A model generated the notes under the pieces. That model was not told where the DNA came from. It ran no database searches and was given only the letters and a program-made list of their open reading frames with translations. Below are positions 29,402-59,910 of a stretch of DNA of 64,000 nt, in pieces; within the stretch, counting starts at the first letter, position 1, and each line of letters opens with the position of its first letter. A program made the translations under genes and the position numbers. Origin of the DNA: Muraenolepis orangiensis (lineage: Eukaryota > Chordata > Actinopteri > Gadiformes > Muraenolepididae); the NCBI GenBank assembly GCA_027704905.1, contig CM051020.1, positions 20,609,444-20,673,443 of the forward strand, given 5' to 3'.

Positions 29402-31385
29402 AGTATATAGTGTTGTTTATAGTATCGTATTGTATAGTATAGTATTGCATAGTTTAGTATAGCATAGTGTGGTTGTTGAATGGGGAGTAAGCGTTCCATT
29501 GTACTTGTTGCACATGGCAAAACAATACATCTTGAATCTTGAACCTTAAATACCGACATGAGACTGACTGGCCAACCACATAACGATTGATGCAATGGTC
29601 GTTGTGCAAAAATATTTCAGGAATACAAAACTGAGACATGAATTAATGCATCCTGAACCTCCCATTTAAATAAAACTTTTATTTTTGGAACAATAGTTTC
29701 TTCCATTATAGCCCAGCTAGACGGCTACAGGCGGTCCGCAACTAAGTCAAGACTGAATATTTTAGAGAGAAATCTTGGTGCCTACGCATGTCTGAGGAAC
29801 AGGCCTGTGGGTCCAAAATAGCGAAACAATCCTCTAAGCTCTTCTTATAAGAGCGTCTTAAAGCAATGTCGCCTACTGATATACTCTCTCAAAAATGATG
29901 TGCAAAGTGCCATCCCCTGTCTGACGCACATTGAACAACTGATGAATTATATATTCATTGTTTAATAAAATATGACGCACTAGGAATAGCCAGTTAACCT
30001 AGTGGCTTTAGCGAATGCCGTTTAGGATTGAATTAAATGGGAAACATTAAAAGTAAATGCCATTGGCGGGACTTGTATCTCAGCCTTCCTATTTCAAGTG
30101 TGTCTTTTTGTATAATCTTTACTTTGTTGGTGCTCAGTTTTAACAGCCACAGAAAACAGTTATTTGTATCTATCAAAGACAAATTAAGTTGTCAAGTTGA
30201 TGCCCTCTTATTTTAACTGGCCCTTTGCCTTTCTGAAGGGCTGATGTCAAAGGCAATTCACAATGCTTTCAATTCAATACAACACTACCTGCATGCAGGA
30301 GCACCCAATTCTCATTCAATATTAGATGGACAAAATAAATGGATTTTTAAAGAGCTGCCAAATGACTAAAGTTCACTTGAAATTGCCATTGCAATTGCGG
30401 TTCCAAATTGTCTCAAATTGGTGATCACGTCCAACCAATGATGTCAGGCCATTTTTGAAGTCACCTGCCAAGCAAACTATGACAAATAACAAATTACATT
30501 TCCTGGCTCTTCTCAAACAGAAATAGCAATTGCAAGTGTCAGCGTTCTGTTGTGTGTTGTGATGCTTCATTCCTGGCTCAAGTGTTATGCGAACAAGCTC
30601 CTTCTCTTTTTGTGCATCACTTTTAAGTAGGGCACAGCTTGGGTGATTCTTGTTTGGGAGAGGATCAACCAGAGGAAAAGATCCAACGAAGATGTAGCTT
30701 CTAAAAGAACCCCCCCCCGGCCCACACAAGCATGGTAGGACCAGCCGTCAGATCAACCCACAAATGGAACCTCTTATAGCTATTCTCGCTAGAGATCTGC
30801 ATCTCAACTTCTGCTCCAGCCCAAGCCTCTGGCACATATAAGTAATTATCCTTATGTGAAGAGATACTGGCAGGGCTGGAGCAGAATCCCTCTCATCCAG
30901 TCATGCTGCTCGATAAATCCATTTCTATGCGTATCTGGCGGCGGCGAAGATAAAGCAAATCATTTAGACACATTAAGAGGTTAAGGGCACAAAGGATGTT
31001 CTATCTTATGATGCGGTATATGGAATCGCACCATTGGGGGATATTACAAGTTTGGCTTCCGTAGGGCTACTCTTTAGCTATTCAGTGGCTCACGTTAATG
31101 AAGTGGCTTATGGTAGTGCTATATTAATCTCTGTTCAATTATGCTTCCATTGTGTCATTGGGCATGTGCAAGGATTTGCCATAGGCCTTTATTTTCATAT
31201 TCTTAACATGGCTTTGATTGCTTTCTAGGCTAAGAACTGAATTTCACAGCAGTTGTATGTGGGTTGTACATATTAAAAATTTTTATCCAGTGTCAGCTAT
31301 TTCTACCTTGAATGATACCAGCAGCGTGGGGGTCAGGGGTCACAAACCTAATATCCAAATGTGTTTCAATGTTTGAGACATAGTA

Positions 31386-31386
<1 letters not shown>
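29402..31386. other. intergenic, no gene seen
   Basis: At 29478-29548 there is a LINE 3'-end-like fragment (GAATGGGGAGTAAGCGTTCC, then a TTGTACTTGTTGCACATGGC block). The rest is unique AT-rich sequence with no convincing open frame. Confidence 0.55.

Positions 31387-31433
<47 letters not shown>
31387..31433. repeat. (CA)n microsatellite
   Basis: A pure CA array. Confidence 0.96.
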
Positions 31434-31436
<3 letters not shown>

Positions 31437-31548
31437 CGACGACATTATCGCTGTGAATCTTTTTTCCTCAATAGATACATCTTCTGATACCTTTAATCTA
31501 TACTGAGAGTACTCAAGATAATATCTCCAGGACAGTAGGACAGCTTGT

Positions 31549-31970
31549 GTGTTGCCCTGGGAGCTCCTCCTGGGAGCTCCTCCTGGGGCCTCCTCCTCCT
31601 GGGGGCTCCTCCTGGGGCCTCCTCCTGGGAGCTCCTCCTGGGGCCTCCTCCTGGGGGCTCCTCCTGGGGCCTCCTCCTGGAGCCTCCTCCTGGGAGCTCC
31701 TCCTTCTTTTGGGGGCTCCTCCTCCTGGGGGCTCCTGGGAGCTCCTCCTCCTCTCCCTAGGGGCTTATCCTAAGGGATCCTCCTGGGGCTTCCTCATGGG
31801 AGCTCCTCCTTCTTTTGGGGGCTCCTCCTCCTGGGTGCTCCTGGGAGCTCCTTCTCCTGGGAGCTCCTCCTCCTCTCCCTAGGGGCTTATCCTAAGGGAT
31901 CCTCCTCTTCTCCTGGGAGCTCCTCCTGGGCTCCTCCTCCTCCTGGGCTCCACCTCCTCCTGGGAGCCTC
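31549..31970. repeat. GGGAGCTCCTCCT minisatellite
   Basis: Units of 12-15 bp (CTCCTCCTGGGAGCT, CTCCTCCTGGGGCCT) recur for 420 bp, with a longer duplication (TTCTTTTGGGGGCTC, then CTAGGGGCTTATCCTAAGG) present twice. Three overlapping + frames stay open because of the repeat, not because they code. Confidence 0.93.
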
Positions 31971-33544
31971 AGGAGCCCATGAGGATGTGCACATTCTTAC
32001 CATCTGTGTGAAGGGACAGTGCAGCAGGCTAAGTGAACACATGCATCATTTGACATGCATGGATGTGTTGTCACAAAATTATAAAAATGTGTTTGTTTCA
32101 GCAGAGATCCCTTTTGAGACCTCCAAGCGGCAGCTATAACCATCTGTTATACGAAGCCAACAAAAACACATTTGTTCAGTTAGAATCTCAGTGGCTAGTT
32201 CATAGTCATATGTTGTAACATCCTGGAGGGAAATTATATTTCATTAAATATTCAATTGTTTTGGCCTTACAGGCGGTTAAAATACCGCCCTCAATGTGCC
32301 AAATATGGATTGTTCCTGCAGCTGGTTGCAAAGAAATCAGAAATCAGAAAACCAAGAGGAGCCTCGGTACCCCAAGGTCCAGCTGCCAGCGGTCGTAAAA
32401 CGGGTGACGTCATATGCAAGTGCTGTATATTATATATATATATACGTATGTAGGTTAGTGCTGTATGTATATACAGCATGTGCATACCTGTGCAGTAAAT
32501 ATATAGTAATTTATAAAGACAGCTATTAGTCTGTGATTAAGGGCTACCAGCTGTGTCCATCAAACAGAGAGGCTCTGTCTTGTCTTGTGCTTCATCCAGG
32601 AAGAGGTCTATCTTCTAGTCACACACACACACACACAAAACACACACACAAAACACACACACATCCTATTATTTAGCACAGCGACAATCGGCCTGTACAA
32701 TTGCACCCTGCCCTGCTGTGACTCAGACATGGATCAACCAGCCTAGAATCCCGCTGTAGTGTGTAAAACAACATTTGTCCAACCTTTGGTTCTACCAGTC
32801 AGTGTCACGCCGTAGGCCGGAGACGGCAACGGCTCCTTAACTCCTCACTGCTTGGTGCGGCGAGGGAGCAGATTCTGGGTGCTGGCATACATGCTTGTGG
32901 ATAGATCCCCCTAGCAGTTGATACAATCCACTGGGTAGGCTGGTAGTCTGATCTATCTATTCTACCAGTTGGTACAGTACACTGGGTGGGCTGGTAGACT
33001 GACCTAGTCATTGTACATCGAGTTGGACACCCCCACATGTGTAATGTAAGTATGTCAATGACAACTTTGACATCACACTCACACCTGGTGGTAAAATAGG
33101 GGCCACACACACATACTTAGAATAAGTCATTCTCTCCACTAGAGGGCACACCAGAGAACTAAGACCGTATCACAGAAGGATTCCACTAGAGGGCACACCA
33201 GAGAACTTTGTAGCTGTATAGAACTTCTCGATTTCCAGATGTATCATGAGAACGATGAATGTCACACACCATCACACCCTAAGGACTCCTAGGGTCCATG
33301 GCCAGCACCTCTCTCTCTCTTCTGGCTAATATGGAACATGTATCAATTGGAATGAATACAGCACCTGCAATCATCCCATGTTCCTGTGACAGATTGTGAC
33401 ACTACGTTTAAATTAATACATATGTTAACCACTCCACTGTGGGCAGCCCTATTAAGCTCTGTTGCTGTTGCTGCGTTACAATGTTTAAGCTCAGACAACT
33501 TTGTTGAAGTAGTACCTGAGGGAGACTGATGGTGGCCCCTGCAT
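31971..33544. other. intergenic, no gene seen
   Basis: It contains short CA/AAAACAC runs (32618-32663), a diverged two-copy tandem near 32905-33000 (CACTGGGTAGGCTGGTAG) and a 23-bp duplication CACTAGAGGGCACACCAGAG at about 33138 and 33184. Confidence 0.55.
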
Positions 33545-34030
33545 ACAGATTCAAGATTCAAGAATTGTATTTGCCATTTGTACAGTATTTGCCAGTACAA
33601 TGAAATGCTTACACTGAATACAGTGCAGTACAGCACAGTACAATGTTATGATAGTGGCAGCACTCGTAGCAGTTCAGTAGGTCACTGCCTTTGGATAAAA
33701 ACTATCCTTGAACCTAGTAGTCCTTGTACGGATGCTGCGTAATCGACGACCAGACGGTAGGGGGGAGAAGAGATGGTGCCTAGGGTGGTTGCAGTCCTTT
33801 GTGATGGACATGGCCTTCTTCCTAAATCTGGTCCTATAGATGTCCTTAATGCATGGAAGTGCGCACCCGATGATCCAGATGATGACAGAAGGCGGTTGGC
33901 CCGGCTCCTGCCATCTTTTGGCAGGAAGCTTTGCTAGATGTTTGAGGCCATTGGATAGTCTCGAATATCTTGCAAAGATACCCCACCTTCTGGGTGGCGA
34001 TGGACATACCGCTTCAGAAAATACATGATT
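33545..34030 (-). mobile_element. LINE 3' fragment (L2/CR1-like), reverse orientation
   Basis: On the - strand a frame includes HHLFSPLPSGRRLRSIRTRT and TRFKDSFYPKAV, the common C-terminus of fish L2-type ORF2 proteins. Downstream come TTTCATTGTACTGGC and a TCTTGAATCTTGAATC tail. The protein is truncated at its N-terminal side. Confidence 0.8.
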
Positions 34031-37000
34031 CACACAACAATGGACCGCGTGGGCTACTTGAGGAATGAAGGCTTGGTAAGACTCAGCTCAACTTGCCCAG
34101 CTGCATCTATTTATTAATTAAGTGTCCAACTGTCATTGGAGCCTCAATTAGGGTTCTGCTACATTCAATTCAAGTGCTCCCGCTACTCTTAATGCCATGG
34201 GTTTGTAGAAAGTGGAATCGCCGCACAGCACAAGGGTACACGGTTTGACCTTCTAAGGGAAGCAGACACCCCTATCTCCACCAGCATGGAGGGACCAGTC
34301 AGTGAATGCTATTTAGAATTTACATAATCGCTGCACCTGTTATTTTGACCTCATCTGAGAAGGGGAGAAAGCCCGGCTGTATTTCAAGTCCAGGCAACGA
34401 TCAAAGAAGTCAATGCAGATAAATAAATAAAAAATACCTGAAGCTGAATAGCTCACACAGGGTTGAACCAGTTATAAAACAAGGAAGCTGCCATCATTAG
34501 CTTCTATTATGTCACAGTGACAGCAGAACTGGGCCCCCACCTCTGCCTGGGGGTAAACTGTGTGGGCGCTCAGATGATGTCAGAAATAGAAAGAGAAGGT
34601 TTGATGTTAGCAGGCAGTTTGCAAAGAATTGAATAGAATACATTTTTGTAGGGAACATTTCAAGTTCACATGGATCAAAAAAATAAATAAACATGGGGAA
34701 ATACAACGCTTGCACGACTTCTCGGTTCTCACTGTTCGTCCTCCATCAAGCCAACTTTCAGCCATCAAAATGAGAATCAGAATATTACAGCATTACACCA
34801 TCACAACCTCATGGCTTCACCAAAACCTCCATCACCAACACCATATTTATTGTGTCTTGTTATCTATTGATTGTGATTTTGATAAATCATATTGGTAACA
34901 ATGTCTTAGTGAAGCCAGGACTAGGTTTAATCTACCGCCTACCTCTGTGATAACAGCATCATGGAGAGAGGTTTGACATCCAGAAGGTCGTGTAGTTCAA
35001 TGTTGTTAACGAGAGGATATTGACTGTCCAGGGCAAATGTTTTCAAGAGCAAGAGCAAGCATCTTGTACGTGACTCAAGAGTCGGTAACACAAGGAAAGG
35101 TTTTTATTATTATTTTTCTGAAAACATATAACTTATATCTCATGGCACTAATATTGTCTTAATGTATTCATGAGAGCATAGGCCTCATCAACAATATAAC
35201 CTCCAGTAAAAGCATACCCTCATGTTTTGAGCCTTTGAGCCTTAAAAAGAGATTGTCTTGCCTTGTAATTATTGTTTAGTTATCTTGTGTTTAGCTTGTG
35301 GTTGAATCTCTTCTACTGGACATTCTGTAGATGGCATCTTGTGTTGGTACTTTTGCTTTGATGACATTATCAGATAAGGCCACAAAGTTTCCGCGTCATG
35401 AGTCATAATAGTATCGGAGAACATAACGGTGTAAACGATTACCTTTTCTATCCTGTTCCATCTCCGACTATACATTACATACATTCTCTTCAAAGCATTG
35501 TTGGTATGTAACATATATGCAACATATATTTTTAATGTGTTAAGAGTTTGATAGTCACCTTATCACTTTATATTTTGGTGTATGTTTATGTGGAGGAGAT
35601 AGCATAGCATAGCTATTCTACGTTAAGCTCAATTCATTCAATTCAAGGCACAATTCATGTTAGCCTATCTTTTATTATTTAACCTTGTTCACTCGTGTGT
35701 ACTAATACGTGTATGCGTCTGTATCAGTTTTACCTTCCAAAGTGTCCTACATTGAACAAGTAAAAGTACTGATTGCGGTGATTTTGAGGACGAATGAACA
35801 CTAAGTGTACAGAGTTTACAGACACCTATAAGGTGGACAGAACAGTTGTGTTGAAGGAAGAAGATGTCCACAGATATTATTGTGTGCCCTGCTGGAGAAC
35901 CAGGAAACCAATGCCCTGCTGGAGAACCAGGAAACCAAGGCCCTGCTGGAGATCACACAGAGAGCGAGGGGGGGGGGCAATCATTGTTTGGTTGGTCTTT
36001 TTTGGGTACCTACTTAATACCAGGAATCTAGCCAGAAAAGTGAAGACCTAGGAACGGTCTGAGACGTGATTGGGTTGTGGCTGTGAGCTTGTCTGAGAAA
36101 CTGAAAGACGGCATTGGTGTATAAACTGTGAGTGATTGCTTCTTCCTATTGATAGCTCCAGCAAGGTCATAAAGTAGGTGCCATGCTTATTTTATAAGAG
36201 TGCTTCTAAGTGGAGTTTGCAAATGCCTAGGACAGTAATTTGATAATTGCCTACATTTTTGGCCATGTATTTTTGCCATCTAAGGTTGTAAATCCATCAC
36301 TCAAAAAGGTAAAGCTGAAATATCAAATGTCTGTCTGCAGATATTGCATAAATAATAGACTTCTTCAACCTAGCATCTCAAGTTTGACCAAACTACGTCC
36401 AATATCTAGATAGTAGATTTTATACTAGTAGTAGAAGTATAACTGAGGTTTTAGTTGTTCTGTGGCCCTAAGCTAGTCTCTTGGCTCTGCCAATTCCCCA
36501 TGCCCAACACAGGCACATTTTACATATCCATATTTTATATTGCATATATTGCATATATTTTTATATTCTTTATTTCACATTCATATTTGTTTTGTATTTT
36601 TTATCTTGTTGCATGCCATCCTATTATATAACCTCCAGTTGCCTCAGTGTGGAGAGAACTGGAAGAAAGCAGTGGGTAGTTAGACGTTTCTCATTCTCTT
36701 CACAACCATAGTGTGTCTATATTTACTACAGAAATGAAAACTGGGATGGCATAATTAATTTAGGCAATTATTTGGTGAGGTTTCATGGAGGAATTCATTA
36801 ATGTGCAGGCATACACACAGTGCCTGCGGAAATCTCAAGGGATCCTCCATACTTTCCACACACAGACACAATGTGGTGCATACTTGGCTTAAGATCATCC
36901 AGGCTGTTTAAATATTAATTTCCATATGGCTCATATAAGCCTGTTTTACTGTCACAGAAGAGACACTCTTCTGGTCCTCGGGATGTTCAATTCAGTATCG

Positions 37001-37149
37001 TCCATCATCATCCACCATCCTCACCTTCAGAGGGAAAACCCACATGAGGGGAACACATGAGGGGAACACATGTCATGTGTGGGTGGGCTTTGCTTTGAGC
37101 CGGTCCACTTTGGGTTTGACTGGACACCCCCTCTCCTGGCCAAGAGGCA
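34031..37149. other. intergenic, no gene seen
   Basis: Unique AT-rich sequence. A tandem of CCCTGCTGGAGAACCAGGAA (about 25 bp, nearly three copies) lies at 35887-35950. Nothing else was recognised. Confidence 0.55.
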
Positions 37150-37569
37150 TCATCCAACCTGTCTCGTACCCTGTAGTCTTACAGCAGTATCATACAGTGT
37201 ACTGTACTCATGTACAAACATGTTGTCCCTCTCTTACAGCAGTAACATATACCTACCTCTAGTCTACATATTTATTGATAACATATCTGTAAATGTGTAC
37301 ATTTTTACTGTACCTGCCGTATATATTTGAATCTTCAACTGTTGATAGAATTGCATATCCCTGCTCATTGCCTGCTGTATATACATTTATATATATTTAT
37401 CCTGATCACTACCTATTAAATACTTGTATACTTACCTGTATATATATATACCTATAATTATGCACATATCTCACACATACTCTATAAGTAATCTATAAGT
37501 AAAACAGTTTTTATACATAGTAGACTGTCCTTTAGCAACTGTAAACTGTAAATGATATTACCAGGCACT

Positions 37570-37670
37570 TTACTGCAACATTTGCACTCTGGTTAGATGC
37601 TAAACAATTTTCGTTGTACTGTACTTGTGCTGTGAAAAGACAATACATTATAATCTAATCTAATGTAGTA
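37570..37670 (+). mobile_element. LINE 3' tail fragment
   Basis: TTTGCACTCTGGTTAGATGC, then TTTTCGTTGTACTGTACTTG, then AATCTAATCTAATG is the usual 3' end of a fish LINE with a short repeat tail. How far it extends to the left is unclear. Confidence 0.6.
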
Positions 37671-38354
37671 CATGTTCTTGCATTGTGTTGTATGTGTATT
37701 GTTCTGCCCGAGGTGGTGAAGTGGTGTCTAGTGTGAGGCACTTCCTTAACGCTCCAGGTTAATAATGGATGGACTCAGAGGTGTAACGCCGTGTTCAGGT
37801 GCACTTACAGCCACGCCTTTAACATATTCAGTGTTGTCAAAACCAGGCCAAGACCGACAATTCTTGGCAGAAAACTATGAATTACTAATTTACACACCGA
37901 CTCTTGACTTCCCTTTGGGGATAAATAAAGTACTCTATTTATCTATCTATCACATTATCGCTATTCATCACTCTATCTATGTGTCTTTCAATCACTAACA
38001 ATTCATCTGATCATAGTCCTGTTTCTTGGCAACTTAAACGTTTCCAATTACAGATCACGTGAAGTATTGTGGACACGACGAATAGTGAACAAGGTGCGCA
38101 GTCGTTATGTTCAGCCACTGAGACATTTAATGCTTTTCTTGCGTTTTAATGTAATTCCTCTTTAAAATCACGTAACCATTAGACGCAGCTTGTTTCATTG
38201 ATCTCGGTTAAAGGACCCGATTAGCCGCCTCTACCTCCCTGGAGAACAGGCCATTGTGTTTCTTAATGCGTTGCAGAGCTATTCAATTGTCAAGCAGATA
38301 CACTGGATGGTTGTTTTTCTAACTTAAATGTACTTGAAAGTGTGCACCGAACAA
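37671..38354. other. intergenic, no gene seen
   Basis: Unique sequence. A second LINE-end-like fragment (CCCTTTGGGGATAAATAAAG and a short (TCTA)n) lies at about 37910-37953. Confidence 0.5.
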
Positions 38355-38435
38355 CACTTATCTAGGACAATGAAAGTATCATATCTTCCCTACAATGTAG
38401 GGAAGATATGATACTTTCATTGTCCTAGATAAGTG
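38355..38435. repeat. perfect 40-bp inverted repeat with 1-bp spacer
   Basis: Arm 38355-38394 (CACTTATCTAGGACAATGAA onward) is the exact reverse complement of 38396-38435. No mismatch was seen. Confidence 0.95.
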
Positions 38436-38837
38436 ATGTAGGGCCTACATCCCTCGATAAAGGCGCTGTGGGCACGCTGTAGGAAACAGAGCCATCCGTC
38501 TAAGTGGGATAAACGCTGTGAGAGTAGTAGTGAGTGTTTGTAGTTCGACAGCCTGCCTCAGTTCCTCTCTACGAGTCCATCTCCATTTCAAACCGCTCCA
38601 GCCTCATTTCTGACCAATCAGGGCATCTTTTCCCTGATTGGTTCGTGGAATCCATCTTCCCTGTCAATCACAGGTGCGTGAAATGCAACACTTCTCAACA
38701 GCGGAGGAGCGTCGAGAGCAGAGAGGGAGGGATCTTGTCGCTCCTCCCTTCCCTTCTTCTCTCCTCTCGTATCGTACCCACAGCAGCTTTGCTCCCCTGA
38801 TTCTAGTCTGTTCTGTGACGAGGATGTCCTTAAAGAA

Positions 38838-38893
38838 TGGGGAGAGAGCATTTCATTGTACTTGTTACACATGGCAAATAAACTATCTTGGAT
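38838..38893 (+). mobile_element. LINE 3'-end fragment
   Basis: GAATGGGGAGAGAGCATTTC, a TTGTACTTGTTACACATGGC block and AAATAAACTATCTTGGATCC match the - strand 3' end at 33548-33620. Similar fragments lie at 29478-29548 and 58206-58280. Confidence 0.65.
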
Positions 38894-38923
38894 CCAGCTC
38901 CCAGTGTTTGAGTTAATATATCG

Positions 38924-38929
38924 TTTAAT
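38924..38929 (-). terminator. possible snx7 polyadenylation signal ATTAAA
   Basis: On the - strand ATTAAA occurs about 590 bp after the stop. No better AATAAA was seen on this strand between it and the stop. It lies close to a LINE 3'-end fragment of opposite polarity. Confidence 0.25.
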
Positions 38930-39517
38930 AAACAATCAAAACGGTCCATTCAATGTTCATGTACCAAATGTGTCTTTAATCTCGTTGCATGTGTAAAATA
39001 TATATTTTTTTACAATTCAAAAACAAAAGAAAAAAAAAAGAAATCGTAAATGGTATAAAACATTTGTCAAATTGTGAGAATGGCTTAACTCACTGCAATG
39101 GATCTCAAACGGCCATTAGAAAGGTAAACAAGAGTCAAATCTCTCTCTGCAAAATAACAAAACATAGTTGGTATCATAAGATCATCATTCATGTTACATT
39201 TTGATTTGGTGTGGATCAGATTCCGGGTCAGACAGGGTCTTGGTGTGCAGTTCATAAACTCTGAATGTATGTCTGAATGCAATCAATAGCCATAATGTGT
39301 CCCTGGAGGAGATGGTGTTCGCTTGCCTCAACCACCTTGTGTTGGAATGGTAAAGCTACGCTACATCCATAAGAGGAGTCATGGAAGTAAAAGTGCTGTT
39401 TGGCTTGTTCCCGTTGAGTGTGTGAGTGTGTGTCACAGGATCAGATCACTGTTGGCCTATGGCATAGTATACATGGGCCCGTTGAGTGGTGTCTGGTGGG
39501 GCTCATCCTGTAGTGGA
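38930..39517 (-). other. snx7: probable 3' UTR of snx7
   Basis: AT-rich sequence follows the snx7 stop on the - strand. The UTR extent is inferred from the position of ATTAAA at 38924-38929. Confidence 0.35.
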
Positions 39518-57230
<17,713 letters not shown>

Positions 57231-57480
57231 CTCTGGTCCCAAATAGTGTATTTATTGATCACAAATATAATAAAATACAAGTCATCAGCAGCAACCAACA
57301 ACCTTTATAACTTTGGAGAAGTTGAGTTGAGTCTTTAATGCGCAGGCGCAGGCGTGACGAAGGGGGAGGGTTTATGGACGTGTCGAAGGGGGAGGGTTTA
57401 TGGACGTGTCAGGGGGGGGTAGTGTGTAGAGGGGGAGGAGCCAGTGGGGCAGATCAGTAGACGTGTTGCTGGCTGCAGGC
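57231..57480 (-). promoter_or_regulatory. snx7: probable snx7 promoter and leader
   Basis: Upstream of the start codon, a TATAAAG-like box reads on the - strand at about 57304-57310. Further upstream lies a CpG-containing, G-rich block with an NRF1-like TGCGCAGGCGCA (about 57340). This block includes a tandem duplication of a roughly 26-bp unit (near 57355-57410) containing GAAGGGGGAGGG. These are motif resemblances only. Confidence 0.35.
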
Positions 57481-59032
57481 TGGGCTGCATGACGCGTGAT
57501 TTATTATCTTGACCAAAAACAACCAGGTCTGTGGGACTGTCTGGTCACATTATGTGGGTTTGTCACATCAGGTCTAAGGTCAATGCACAGTGAAACGCTA
57601 TTGCTCCAAAGTAGACTTTGTGCAGTGTTGCTGCATAAAGCTCATGTTCATTCTCTGCAAACATCGTTTATTATCGGGAGCAAAAACAATGCATGTGGGA
57701 TCAAGTTCTAGTCTAACTAAACCCATCTGTTTAAACTGTTATATCCCTTATAAACTGGACCATCTTTCTTTGACTTCCTGTTGTGTGTGTTGTTTTAAAC
57801 CCTGCGGACACTTCGTGAAGTCCACTGTTTTTAATTTACTATTTACTATTTTAATTTTACTGTAGCATATCTGCTCTGTAAGGTGTCCTTGGGTGTCTTG
57901 AAAGGCGCCCCAAAAATAAAATGTATTATTATTATTATTATTATTATTATTAGTCATTGTATGCTCACATTGCTAATGTTATTATTGACTTTATTGCACA
58001 TTGTTCTAAAATACTCTCCATTGTTGGTTCTTACATTTACAAACATCTGTTTTGGCTGCACATTCTCTCTGGAAGATGCAATATAAATAATGTTTATGAA
58101 AATTAGTCCATTGCCCATTCTGAAAATACACTAATGCCTGCCTAGAAACCATGTTCGTTTTGATTGTACATAGTATTTTTCATAGTATTGTTTTTAAAGT
58201 CGCAGGAGGGAATGGGGAGAAAGCATTCCATTGTACTTGTTGCATATGGCCAATACAACATCTTGTATTTTGTATCTGGACTTCACTCCTAAAGGTTATT
58301 TTGATCCCATCGCTCTTTTCTTTTCGATTGGAAATACATTTAGACAAAGTCGACTTTGTGCAGACTATGAAGCTCATGTTCATGTTCAGCAAACAGGATT
58401 CCATGATCTGGAGTAAAAACACTGGATGTGAAGGACTGGTTCTGGTCACTCACTGGATGTTGAATCAAAGGTCGCAGCTGATCCCAAAAAGCCTTAAACA
58501 TTTTGCACCGAGAATTTACTCTTGCTGTCCAACTGGTTTAAAAGTCAGTTTAAACCATTTTAAACAATTAAAATATAAAAACTATAGTGGTTAGTATATT
58601 ATTCATTATCATAAGTATTCGTGTCGGTGTGATTAGTATTATCATCCTACATGCATCAGAAAGCACAACCAATTTGGTGGACATGACAACCATGTCTCAG
58701 TCTATTATTACTCATTGCCCACCACATGCAAACAGCAGTATGATCCTCAACCAGAAGAGGTCACTGTTGCACAGCATATCTCTCCAGGTCGGCCTGTTGT
58801 GATGAGACAGACCTTATTGGTCTCCGGCCCAATTGTGGCCCAATGTGTGCAAACACACAGATTGTACACATGGGTGAAGGAACTGAACTGACTGCTTCTC
58901 TGATCAATTAGTGTGATCCTTAACTCAGCTGGGTATTGATGGGGCATCGCATTGCTCAGTGGAACATTACCAATTATATGTCATAGACACATGCTGATCA
59001 ATACATTGACTCCCCGCCTAGCCTTTTTTCTT
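57481..59032. other. upstream of snx7, repeat fragments only
   Basis: 57590-57700 and 58345-58440 are diverged copies of one repeat (GACTTTGTGCAG, AAGCTCATGTTCAT, GAGCAAAAACA/GAGTAAAAACA). 57875-57930 has the GGTGTCTTGAAAGGCGCCCC then AATAAAATG(TATT)n end of a common fish interspersed repeat. 58206-58280 is a LINE-end fragment. No gene was seen. Confidence 0.55.
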
Positions 59033-59108
<76 letters not shown>

Positions 59109-59112
59109 GTCT

Positions 59113-59200
<88 letters not shown>
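59033..59200. repeat. (TCTA)n then (CA)n microsatellites
   Basis: TCTA at 59033-59109 and CA at 59116-59200, both nearly pure. Confidence 0.97.
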
Positions 59201-59201
<1 letters not shown>

Positions 59202-59286
59202 GTATGTAAGTGTGCCGCACAATTATCTATTCCAACACCCAGTAGGATTGTGTTTTTCCCTTAGCTCTATTTTCTCTAAATGCTCA

Positions 59287-59331
59287 CGGCGGCGGTGGCG
59301 GTGGCGGTGGCGGCGGTGGCGGTGGCGGCGG
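59287..59331. repeat. (GGCGGT)n short array
   Basis: GGCGGTGGCGGTGGC units, a rare GC-rich tract here. Confidence 0.93.
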
Positions 59332-59496
59332 CGTTACAAACACGTAACCTTCCTCGTTTGGCATTTTGCAATTCAAAATAATGTGGAGAGAAACCAGCAG
59401 GCCTCACATTAACAGACAGGAAGCTGGCAAAATGTCGGCACCATTATCGCATCTGGCCTTTTCCAAAAAAACACAGAGGAAGACGAGGGCTATAGG

Positions 59497-59498
59497 CT

Positions 59499-59544
<46 letters not shown>

Positions 59545-59732
59545 TACATGTACTTGACAGTATAACACACAATCTACATGCTGCTGCGTCCTGTGTAAAA
59601 GCTGGCGTGCAATGGGCTTGTGTGTGTGCACGTGTGTGTGTGTGTGTGTGTACGTGTGTGTGTGTGTACGTGTGTGTGTGTACGTGTGTGTGTGTGCACC
59701 TGTGCGCGCGCGCGTGTGTGTGTGTGTGTGTC
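59497..59732. repeat. two (TG)n arrays
   Basis: TG at 59500-59543 and a TG/TACG/GCGC alternating tract at 59620-59732. Confidence 0.94.
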
Positions 59733-59872
59733 TATCCATTCTCCAGTCATTCAGATTAGAGGCTTCTATAATGGTTCTACAAAGGTCAGCTTTTCAATGT
59801 GTGGAATCTAGAGGCGGTCTGAAGCGTAGGGAACCTGGCTAAAGGTCACAGAGCCATGCAATCGCATTATCT

Positions 59873-59875
59873 CCC

Positions 59876-59908
<33 letters not shown>

Positions 59909-59910
59909 GC
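59873..59910. repeat. (CTGT)n repeat
   Basis: About nine CTGT units. A short (TA)n follows at 59949-59964. Confidence 0.94.

Noticed and set aside
31545..31882. Pro/Ser/Gly-rich frames resembling a collagen- or mucin-like protein
   Set aside because: Three overlapping frames are open at once across the CTCCTCCTGGG repeat, which points to composition rather than coding.
38355..38435. Perfect hairpin considered as a microRNA gene
   Set aside because: A fully paired 40-bp stem with a 1-base loop is unlike a processed pre-miRNA. Recent inverted duplication fits better.
57231..57260. Coding extension of snx7 exon 1 upstream of 57230
   Set aside because: An in-frame TAA lies eight codons upstream and no pyrimidine-rich acceptor is present, so the longer human-type N-terminus is not encoded contiguously here.
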